Below are positions 23,026 to 33,542 of a stretch of DNA of 33,815 bases, one piece after another. The notes beneath the pieces were generated by a model. That model was given only the letters and a program-made list of their open reading frames with translations. It did not search any database and was not told the DNA's origin. The stretch is from Saccoglossus kowalevskii (Eukaryota; Hemichordata; Enteropneusta; Harrimaniidae). The stretch covers positions 1 to 33,815 of the forward strand of contig NW_003122991.1 in the NCBI RefSeq assembly GCF_000003605.2, written 5' to 3'. Every line of letters begins with the position of its first letter. Position 1 is the stretch's first letter. A program made the position numbers and the translations under genes.

Positions 23026-23439
23026 GTGAGTGAATCCACTGCTGACTCTGATGTAGCAAGTAAGTTGTACTTATTATTCTATGTGTGTATTGGTGTGAGT
23101 GAATCTACTGCTGACTCTGATGTAGCAAGTAAGTTGTACTTGTTATTCTATGTGTGTATTGGTGTGAGTGAAGCTACTGCTGACTCTGATGTAGCAAGTA
23201 AGTTGTACTTATTATTCTGTGTGTGTATTGGTGTGAGTAAATCTACTGCTGACTCTGATGTAGCAAGTAAGTTGTACTTATTATTCTGTGTGTGTATTGG
23301 TGTGAGTGAATCCACTGCTGACTCTGATGTAGCAAGTAAGTTGTACTTATTATTCTGTGTGTGTATTGGTGTGAGTGAATCTACTGCTGGCTCTGATGTA
23401 GCAAGTAAGTTGTACTTATTATTCTATGTGTCTATTGGT
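23026..23439 (+). repeat. Higher-order block B, copy 3 (6 units)
   Basis: Same order of markers with AAAT at 23239, including the TTCTATGTGTCTATTGG ending. Private changes: CTTGTTATTC near 23140, and GAATCT in place of GAAGCT in the last unit. A partial relative lies around 22044-22400 (AAAT at 22135, 16 units upstream). Confidence 0.85.
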
Positions 23440-26400
23440 GTGAGTGAATCTACTGCTGACTCTGATGTAGCAAGTAAGTTGTACTTATTATTCTGTGTGT
23501 GTATTGGTGTGAGTGAATCCACTGCTGACTCTGATGTAGCAAGTAAGTTGTACTTATTATTCTGTGTGTGTATTGGTGTGAGTGAAGCTACTGCTGGCTC
23601 TGATGTAGCAAGTAAGTTGTACTTATTATTCTGTGTGTGTATTGGTGTGAGTGAATCTACTGCTGACTCTGATGTAGCAAGTAAGTTGTACTTATTATTC
23701 TGTGTGTGTATTGGTGTGAGTGAAGCTACTGCTGGCTCTGATGTAGCAAGTAAGTTGTACTTATTATTCTGTGTGTGTATTGGTGTGAGAGAATCTACTG
23801 CTGACTCTGATGTAGCAAGAGGTTGTACTTATTATTCTGTGTATGTATTGGTGTGAGTGAAGCTACTGCTGACTCTGATGTAGCAAGTAAGTTGTACTTA
23901 TTATTCTGTGTATGTATTGGTGTGAGTGAATCTACTGCTGGCTCTGATGTAGCAAGTAAGTTGTACTTATTATTCTGTGTGTGTATTGGTGTGAGTGAAT
24001 CTACTGCTGGCTCTGATGTCGCAAGTAAGTTGTACTTATTATTCTGTGTGTGTATTGGTGTGAGTGAATCCACTGCTGACTCTGATGTAGCAAGTAAGTT
24101 GTACTTATTATTCTGTGTGTGTATTGGTGTGAGTGAAGCTACTGCTGGCTCTGATGTAGCAAGTAAGTTGTACTTATTATTCTGTGTGTGTATTGGTGTG
24201 AGTGAATCTACTGCTGACTCTGATGTAGCAAGTAAGTTGTACTTATTATTCTGTGTATGTATTGGTGTGAGTGAAGCTACTGCTGACTCTGATGTAGCAA
24301 GTAAGTTGTACTTATTATTCTGTGTGTGTATTGGTGTGAGTGAATCTACTGCTGACTCTGATGTAGCAAGTAAGTTGTACTTATTATTCTGTGTGTGTAT
24401 TGGTGTGAGTGAATCTACTGCTGACTCTGATGTAGCAAGTAAGTTGTACTTATTATTCTGTGTATATATTGGTGTGAGTGAATCTACTTCTGACTCTGAT
24501 GTAGCAAGTAAGTTGTACTTATTCTGTGTATGTATTGGTGTGAGTGAATCTACTGCTGACTCTGATGTAGCAAGTAAGTTGTACTTATTATTCTGTGTAT
24601 GTATTGGTGTGAGTGAATCTACTGCTGGCTCTGATGTAGCAAGTAAGTTGTACTTATTATTCTGTGTATGTATTGGTGTGAGTGAATCTACTGCTGGCTC
24701 TGATGTAGCAAGTAAGTTGTACTTATTATTCTGTGTATGTATTGGTGTGAGTGAATCTACTGCTGACTCTGATGTAGCAAGTAAGTTGTACTTATTATTC
24801 TGTGTATGTATTGGTGTGAGTGAATCTACTGCTGACTCTGATGTAGCAAGTAAGTTGTACTTATTATTCTGTGTATGTATTGGTGTGAGTGAATCTACTG
24901 CTGACTCTGATGTAGCAAGTAAGTTGTACTTATTATTCTGTGTGTGTATTGGTGTGAGTGAATCTACTGCTGACTCTGATGTAGCAAGTAAGTTGTACTT
25001 ATTATTCTGTGTATGTATTGGTGTGAGTGAAGCTACTGCTGACTCTGATGTAGCAAGTAAGTTGTACTTATTATTCTGTGTATGTATTGGTGTGAGTGAA
25101 TCTACTGCTGGCTCTGATGTAGCAAGTAAGTTTGTACTTATTATTCTGTGTGTGTATTGGTGTGAGTGAATCTACTGCTGACTCTGATGTAGCAAGTAAG
25201 TTGTACTTATTATTCTGTGTGTGTATTGGTGTGAGTGAATCTACTGCTGACTCTGATGTAGCAAGTAAGTTGTACTTATTATTCTGTGTATATATTGGTG
25301 TGAGTGAATCTACTTCTGACTCTGATGTAGCAAGTAAGTTGTACTTATTATTCTGTGTATGTATTGGTGTGAGTGAAGCTACTGCTGACTCTGATGTAGC
25401 AAGTAAGTTGTACTTATTATTCTGTGTGTGTATTGGTGTGAGTGAATCTACTGCTGACTCTGATGTAGCAAGTAAGTTGTACTTATTATTCTGTGTGTGT
25501 ATTGGTGTGAGTGAATCCACTGCTGGCTCTGATGTAGCAAGTAAGTTGTACTTATTATTCTGTGTGTGTATTGGTGTGAGTGAAGCTACTGCTGACTCTG
25601 ATGTAGCAAGTAAGTTGTACTTATTATTCTGTGTATGTATTGGTGTGAGTGAAGTTACTGCTGACTCTGATGTAGCAAGTAAGTTGTACTTATTATTCTG
25701 TGTGTGTATTGGTGTGAGTGAATCTACTGCTGGCTCTGATGTCGCAAGTAAGTTGTACTTATTATTCTGTGTGTGTATTGGTGTGAGTGAATCCACTGCT
25801 GGCTCTGATGTCGCAAGTAAGTTGTACTTATTATTCTGTGTGTGTATTGGTGTGAGTGAAGCTACTGCTGGCTCTGATGTAGCAAGTAAGTTGTACTTAT
25901 TATTCTGTGTGTGTATTGGTGTGAGTGAATCTACTGCTGACTCTGATGTAGTAAGTAAGTTGTACTTATTATTCTGTGTATGTATTGGTGTGAGTGAATC
26001 TACTGCTGGCTCTGATGTAGCAAGTAAGTTGTACTTATTATTCTATGTATGTATTGGTGTGAGTGAATCTACTGCTGACTCTGATGTAGTAAGTAAGTTG
26101 TACTTATTATTCTATGTATGTATTGGTGTGAGTGAATCTACTGCTGACTCTGATGTAGCAAGTAAGTTGTACTTATTATTCTGTGTATGTATTGGTGTGA
26201 GTGAATCTACTGCTGACTCTGATGTAGTAAGTAAGTTGTACTTATTATTCTATGTATGTATTGGTGTGAGTGAATCTGCTGCTGGCTCTGATGTAGCAAG
26301 TAAGTTGTACTTATTATTCTTTGTGTGTATTGGTGTGAGTGAATCTACTGCTGGCTCTGATGTTGCAAGTAAGTTGTACTTATTATTCTGTGTATGTATT

Positions 26401-29400
26401 GGTGTGAGTGAATCTACTGCTGGCTCTGATGTAGCAAGTAAGTTGTACTTATTATTCTGTGTGTGTATTGGTGTGAGTGAATCTACTGCTGACTCTGATG
26501 TAGCAAGTAAGTTGTACTTATTATTCTGTGTATGTATTGGTGTGAGTGAATCTACTGCTGGCTCTGATGTAGCAAGTAAGTTGTACTTATTATTCTGTGT
26601 GTGTATTGGTGTGAGTGAATCTACTGCTGACTCTGATGTAGCAAGTAAGTTGTACTTATTATTCTGTGTGTGTATTGGTGTGAGTGAATCTACTGCTGGT
26701 TCTGATGTAGCAAGTAAGTTGTACTTATTATTCTGTGTGTGTATTGGTGTGAGTGAATCTACTGCTGGCTCTGATGTAGCAAGAAAGTTGTACTTATTAT
26801 TCTGTGTGTGTATTGGTGTGAGTGAATCTACTGCTGGCTCTGATGTAGCAAGTAAGTTGTACTTATTATTCTGTGTGTGTATTGGTGTGAGTGAATCTAC
26901 TGCTGACTCTGATGTAGCAAGTAAGTTGTACTTATTATTCTGTGTGTGTATTGGTGTGAGTGAAGCTACTGCTGGCTCTGATGTAGCAAGTAAGTTGTAC
27001 TTATTATTCTGTGTGTGTATTGGTTTGAGTGAAGCTACTGCTGGCTCTGATGTAGCAAGTAAGTTGTACTTATTATTCTGTGTGTGTATTGGTGTGAGTG
27101 AATCTACTGCTGACTCTGATGTAGCAAGTAAGTTGTACTTTATTATTCTGTGTGTGTATTGGTGTGAGTGAATCTACTGCTGACTCTGATGTAGCAAGTA
27201 AGTTGTACTTATTATTCTGTGTATGTATTGTGTGAGTGAATCTACTGCTGGCTCTGATGTAGCAAGTAAAATTGTACTTATTATTCTGTGTGTGTATTGG
27301 TGTGAGTGAAGCTACTGCTGACTCTGATGTAGCAAGTAAGCTGTACTTATTATTCTGTGTATGTATTGGTGTGAGTGAAGCTACTGCTGACTCTGATGTA
27401 GCAAGTAAGTTGTACTTATTATTCTGTGTGTGTATTGGTGTGAGTGAATCTACTGCTGGCTCTGATGTAGCAAGTAAGTTGTACTTATTATTCTGTGTGT
27501 GTATTGGTGTGAGTGAATCTACTGCTGACTCTGATGTAGCAAGTAAGTTGTACTTATTATTCTGTGTATGTATTGGTGTGAGTGAAGCTACTGCTGGCTC
27601 TGATGTAGCAAGTAAGTTGTACTTATTATTCTGTGTGTGTATTGGTGTGAGTGAATCTACTGCTGGCTCTGATGTAGCAAGTAAGTTGTACTTATTATTC
27701 TGTGTGTGTATTGGTGTGAGTGAATCTACTGCTGACTCTGATGTAGCAAGTAAGTTGTACTTATTATTCTGTGTATGTATTGGTGTGAGTGAAGCTACTG
27801 CTGGCTCTGATGTAGCAAGTAAGTTGTACTTATTATTCTGTGTGTGTATTGGTGTGAGTGAATCTACTGCTGGCTCTGATGTAGCAAGTAAGTTGTACTT
27901 ATTATTCTTTGTGTGTATTGGTGTGAGTGAATCTACTGCTGACTCTGATGTAGCAAGTAAGTTGTACTTATTATTCTGTGTGTGTATTGGTGTGAGTGAA
28001 TCTACTGCTGACTCTGATGTAGCAAGTAAGTTGTACTTATTATTCTGTGTATGTATTGGTGTGAGTGAATCTACTGCTGGCTCTGATGTAGCAAGTAAGT
28101 TGTACTTATTATTCTGTGTGTGTATTGGTATGAGTGAATCTACTGCTGACTCTGATGTAGCAAGTAAGTTGTACTTATTATTCTGTGTGTGTATTGGTGT
28201 GAGTGAATCTACTGCTGACTCTGATGTAGCAAGTAAGTTGTACTTATTATTCTGTGTATGTATTGGTGTGAGTGAATCTACTGCTGGCTCTGATGTAGCA
28301 AGTAAGTTGTACTTATTATTCTGTGTGTGTATTGGTGTGAGTGAATCTACTGCTGGCTCTGATGTAGCAAGTAAGTTGTACTTATTATTCTGTGTATGTA
28401 TTGGTGTGAGTGAAGCTACTGCTGACTCTGATGTAGCAAGTAAGTTGTACTTATTATTCTGTGTGTGTATTGGTGTGAGTGAAGCTACTGCTGGCTCTGA
28501 TGTAGTAAGTAAGTTGTACTTATTATTCTGTGTGTGTATTGGTGTGAGTGAAGCTACTGCTGACTCTGATGTAGCAAGTAAGTTGTACTTATTATTCTGT
28601 GTGTGTATTGGTGTGAGTGAATCTACTGCTGGCTCTGATGTAGCAAGTAAGTTGTACTTATTATTCTGTGTGTGTATTGGTGTGAATGAATCCACTGCTG
28701 ACTCTGATGTAGCAAGTAAGTTGTACTTATTATTCTGTGTGTGTATTGGTGTGAGTGAAGCTACTGCTGGCTCTGATGTAGTAAGTAAGTTGTACTTATT
28801 ATTCTGTGTGTGTATTGGTGTGAGTGAATCCACTGCTGACTCTGATGTAGCAAGTAAGTTGTACTTATTATTCTGTGTGTGTATTGGTGTGAGTGAATCC
28901 ACTGCTGACTCTGATGTAGCAAGTAAGTTGTACTTATTATTCTGTGTGTGTATTGGTGTGAGTGAATCTACTGTTGACTCTGATGTAGCAAGTAAGTTGT
29001 ACTTATTATTCTGTGTGTGTATTGGTGTGAGTGAATCCACTGCTGACTCTGATGTAGCAAGTAAGTTGTACTTATTATTCTGTGTGTGTATTGGTGTGAG
29101 TGAATCTACTGCTGACTCTGATGTAGCAAGTAAGTTGTACTTATTATTCTGTGTATGTATTGGTGTGAGTAAAGCTACTGCTGACTCTGATGTAGCAAGT
29201 AAGTTGTACTTATTATTCTATGTGTGTATTGGTGTGAGTGAATCTACTGCTGACTCTGATGTAGCAAGTAAGTTGTACTTATTATTCTGTGTATGTATTG
29301 GTGTGAGTGAATCTACTGCTGGCTCTGATGTAGCAAGTAAGTTGTACTTATTATTCTGTGTATGTATTGGTGTGAGTGAAGCTACTGCTGACTCTGATGT

Positions 29401-30818
29401 AGCAAGTAAGTTGTACTTATTATTCTGTGTGTGTATTGGTGTGAGTGAAGCTACTGCTGACTCTGATGTAGCAAGTAAGTTGTACTTATTATTCTGTGTG
29501 TGTATTGGTGTGAGTGAAGCTACTGCTGGCTCTGATGTAGCAAGTAAGTTGTACTTATTATTCTGTGTTTATATTGGTGTGAGTGAAGCTACTGCTGACT
29601 TTGATGTAGCAAGTAAGTTGTACTTATTATTCTGTGTATGTATTGGTGTGAGTGAATCTACTGCTGACTCTGATGTAGCAAGTAAGTTGTACTTATTATT
29701 CTGTGTGTGTATTGGTGTGAGTGAATCTACTGCTGGCTCTGATGTAGCAAGTAAGTTGTACTTATTATTCTGTGTATGTATTGGTGTGAGTGAATCTACT
29801 GCTGGCTCTGATGTAGCAAGTAAGTTGTACTTATTATTCTGTGTATGTATTGGTGTGAGTGAATCTACTGCTGGCTCTGATGTAGCAAGTAAGTTGTACT
29901 TATTATTCTGTGTGTGTATTGGTGTGAGTGAATCTACTGCTGACTCTGATGTATCAAGTAAGTTGTACTTATTATTCTGTGTATGTATTGGTGTGAGTGA
30001 ATCTACTGCTGACTCTGATGTAGTAAGTAAGTTGTACTTATTATTCTGTGTGTGTATTGGTGTGAGTGAATCTACTGCTGACTCTGATGTAGCAAGTAAG
30101 TTGTACTTATTATTCTGTGTGTGTATTGGTGTGAGTGAATCTACTGCTGACTCTGATGTAACAAGTAAGTTGTACTTATTATTCTATGTGTGTATTGGTG
30201 TGAGTGAATCTACTGCTGACTCTGATGTACAAGTAAGTTGTACTTATTATTCTGTGTGTGTATTGGTGTGAGTGAATCTACTGCTGACTCTGATGTAGCA
30301 AGTAAGTTGTACTTATTATTCTGTGTATGTATTGGTGTGAGTGAATCTACTGCTGGCTCTGATGTAGCAAGTAAGTTGTACTTATTATTCTGTGTGTGTA
30401 TTGGTGTGAGTGAATCTACTGCTGACTCTGATGTAGCAAGTAGGTTGTACTTATTATTCTGCGTGTGTATTGGTGTGAGTGAATCTACTGCTGACTCTGA
30501 TGTAGCAGTAAGTTGTACTTATTATTCTCTGTGTGTATTGGTGTGAGTGAATCTACTGCTGACTCTGATGTAGCAAGTAAGTTGTACTTATTATTCTGTG
30601 TGTGTATTGGTGTGAGTGAATCTACTGCTGACTCTGATGTAGCAAGTAAGTTGTACTTATTATTCTGTGTGTGTATTGGTGTGAGTGAAGCTACTGCTGG
30701 CTCTGATGTAGCAAGTAAGTTGTACTTATTATTCTATGTGTCTATTGGTGTGAGTGAATCTACTGCTGACTCTGATGTAGCAAGTAAGTTGTACTTATTA
30801 TTCTGTGTGTGTATTGGT

Positions 30819-31491
30819 GTGAGTGAATCTACTGCTGACTCTGATGTAGCAAGTAGGTTGTACTTATTATTCTGCGTGTGTATTGGTGTGAGTGAATCTA
30901 CTGCTGACTCTGATGTAGCAAGTAAGTTGTACTTATTATTCTCTGTGTGTATTGGTGTGAGTGAATCTACTGCTGACTCTGATGTAGCAAGTAAGTTGTA
31001 CTTATTATTCTGTGTGTGTATTGGTGTGAGTGAATCTACTGCTGACTCTGATGTAGCAAGTAAGTTGTACTTATTATTCTGTGTATGTATTGGTGTGAGT
31101 GAAGCTACTGCTGACTCTGATGTAGCAAGTAAGTTGTACTTATTATTCTGTGTGTGTATTGGTGTGAGTGAATCTACTGCTGACTCTGATGTAGCAAGTA
31201 AGTTGTACTTATTATTCTGTGTGTGTATTGGTGTGAGTGAATCTACTGCTGGCTCTGATGTAGCAAGTAAGTTGTACTTATTATTCTGTGTGTGTATTGG
31301 TGTGAGTGAATCTACTGCTGACTCTGATGTAGCAAGTAAGTTGTACTTATTATTCTGTGTGTGTATTGGTGTGAGTGAATCTACTGCTGGCTCTGATGTA
31401 GTTAGTAAGTTGTACTTATTATTCTGTGTGTGTATTGGTGTGAGTGAATCTACTGGTGACTCTGATGTAGCAAGTAAGTTGTACTTATTAT
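30819..31491 (+). repeat. Higher-order block A, copy 3 (about 10 units)
   Basis: Same markers as copy 1 at a constant offset of 28,745 bp: TTCTGCGTGTG (C at 30875), GAAGCT (31101), GTAGTTAGTAAG (GTT at 31401). It continues past the point where copy 1 is scrambled, into the ATGTGTGT-bearing unit near 31632, which is also shared with copy 2 and the partial copy at 22540-22900. Confidence 0.88.
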
Positions 31492-33059
31492 TCTGTGTGT
31501 GTATTGGTGTGAGTGAATCTACTGCTGACTCTGATGTAGCAAGTAAGTTGTACTTATTATTCTGTGTATGTATTGGTGTGAGTGAATCTACTGCTGACTC
31601 TGATGTAGCAAGTAAGTTGTACTTATTATTCTATGTGTGTATTGGTGTGAGTGAAGCTACTGCTGACTCTGATGTAGCAAGTAAGTTGTACTTATTATTC
31701 TGTGTGTGTATTGGTGTGAGTGAATCTACTGCTGACTCTGATGTAGCAAGTAAGTTGTACTTATTATTCTGTGTGTGTATTGGTGTGAGTGAATCCACTG
31801 CTGACTCTGATGTAGCAAGTAAGTTGTACTTATTATTCTGTGTGTGTATTGGTGTGAGTGAAGCTACTGCTGGCTCTGATGTAGCAAGTAAGTTGTACTT
31901 ATTATTCTGTGTGTGTATTGGTGTGAGTGAATCTACTGCTGGCTCTGATGTAGCAAGAAAGTTGTACTTATTATTCTGTGTGTGTATTGGTGTGAGTGAA
32001 GCTACTGCTGGCTCTGATGTAGCAAGTAAGTTGTACTTATTATTCTGTGTGTGTATTGGTGTGAGTGAATCTACTGCTGACTCTGATGTAGCAAGTAAGT
32101 TGTACTTATTATTCTGTGTGTGTATTGGTGTGAGTGAATCTACTTCTGGCTCTGATGTAGCAAGTAAGTTGTACTTATTATTCTGTGTATGTATTGGTGT
32201 GAGTGAAGCTACTGCTGGCTCTGATGTAGCAAGTAAGTTGTACTTATTATTCTGTGTGTGTATTGGTGTGAGTGAATCTACTGCTGGCTCTGATGTAGCA
32301 AGTAAGTTGTACTTATTATTCTGTGTGTGTATTGGTGTGAGTGAAGCTACTGCTGACTCTGATGTAGCAAGTAAGTTGTACTTATTATTCTGTGTATGTA
32401 TTGGTGTGAGTGAATCTACTGCTGACTCTGATGTAGCAAGTAAGTTGTACTTATTATTCTGTGTATGTATTGGTGTGAGTGAATCTACTGCTGGCTCTGA
32501 TGTAGCAAGTAAGTTGTACTTATTATTCTGTGTGTGTATTGGTGTGAGTGAATCTACTGCTGACTCTGATGTAGCAAGTAAGTTGTACTTATTATTCTGT
32601 GTGTGTATTGGTGTGAGTGAATCTACTGCTGGCTCTGATGTAGCAAGTAAGTTGTACTTATTATTCTCTGTATATATTGGTGTGAGTGAAGCTACTGCTG
32701 GCTCTGATGTAGCAAGTAAGTTGTACTTATTATTCTGTGTATGTATTGGTGTGAGTGAATCTACTGCTGACTCTGATGTATCAAGTAAGTTGTACTTATT
32801 ATTCTCTGTATGTATTGGTGTGAGTGAATCTACTGCTGGCTCTGATGTAGCAAGTAAGTTGTACTTATTATTCTGTGTATGTATTGGTGTGAGTGAAGCT
32901 ACTGCTGGCTCTGATGTAGCAAGTAAGTTGTACTTATTATTCTGTGTATGTATTGGTGTGAGTGAATCTACTGCTGACTCTGATGTAGCAAGTAAGTTGT
33001 ACTTATTATTCTGTGTGTGTATTGGTGTGAGTGAAGCTACTGCTGGCTCTGATGTAGCA

Positions 33060-33542
33060 AGTAAGTTGTACTTATTATTCTGTGTATGTATTCGTGTGAG
33101 TGAATCTACTGCTGACTCTGATGTAGCAAGTAAGTTATACTTATTATTCTGTGTATGTATTGGTGTGAGTGAACCTACTTCTGGCTCTGATGTAGCAAGT
33201 AAGTTGTACTTATTATTCTGTGTATGTATTGGTGTGAGTGAATCTACTGCTGACTCTGATGTAGCAAGTAAGTTGTACTTATTATTCTGTGTATGTATTG
33301 GTGTGAGTGAATCTACTTCTGGCTCTATTGTAGTAAGTAAGTTGTACTTATTATTCTGTGTATGTATTGGTGTGAGTGAATCTACTGCTGACTCTGATGT
33401 AGCAAGTAAGTTGTACTTATTATTCTGTGTATGTATTGGTGTGAGTGAATCTACTTCTGGCTCTGATATAGTAAGTAAGTAAGTAAGTTGTACTTATTAT
33501 TCTGTGTGTTTATTGGTGTGAGTGAAGCTACTGCTGTCTCTG
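33060..33542 (+). repeat. Decayed right edge of the array (7 units)
   Basis: Private substitutions pile up in the last seven units: ATTCGTGTG (33091), AGTTATACTT (33136), GAACCTACTTCTGGC (33172), TCTATTGTAGT (33325), GATATAGTAAG (33467), TGTGTTTATTGG (33506) and GCTGTCTCTG (33533). The last unit is truncated after CTCTG. Confidence 0.85.
33473..33488 (+). repeat. GTAA microsatellite expansion in the penultimate unit
   Basis: Four tandem GTAA where variant units of this type have two, giving an 8-bp longer unit. It lies at the left arm of the dyad and is the only such expansion seen in the 480 units. Confidence 0.85.

Larger units (their letters stand above)
463..33542 (+). repeat. Giant 69-bp tandem satellite array, 480 unit starts
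   Basis: The whole region is head-to-tail copies of a 69-bp unit, all in one orientation. In order, the unit reads: GTGAGTGAATCTACTGCTG, then ACTCTGATGTAGCAAGTAAG, then TTGTACTTATTATTCTG, then TGTGTGTATTGGT. The consensus has 26 G/C in 69 (38%), G over C 18:8 and T over A 28:15 on the + strand, and no CpG. Unit starts run from 487 to 33518. After correcting for 25 units of altered length, the spacing is exactly 479 x 69 bp. Most units differ from the consensus at only one to four sites. One frame on each strand is open because the period is a multiple of three. On + the repeated peptide is VSESTADSDVASK followed by LYLLFCVCIG. On - it is DSLTPIHTQNNKYN followed by LLATSESAV. Frame-breaking indels in at least 19 units, plus nonsense changes, argue against a protein-coding role. 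It is best described as a satellite or macro-minisatellite. Function, chromosomal location and transcription are not visible from the sequence. Confidence 0.98.

Noticed and set aside
463-33542. CRISPR array
   Set aside because: Units are contiguous with no unique spacers, the period is 69 bp of near-identical sequence throughout, there are no cas genes, and the genome looks eukaryotic.
463-33542. Telomeric repeat or centromere with CENP-B boxes
   Set aside because: There is no short telomere-type repeat, and the CENP-B box core requires CpG that the consensus lacks. A centromeric role without CENP-B cannot be judged from sequence alone.
463-33542. Array of small structured RNA genes (tRNA, snRNA or 5S type)
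   Set aside because: The 69-bp unit has only a 5-7 bp hairpin, no cloverleaf, no A/B box pair and no terminator T-run.
463-33542. Transposable element internal repeats
   Set aside because: No terminal inverted or direct repeats, target-site duplication or transposase/reverse-transcriptase coding sequence was found at either edge.
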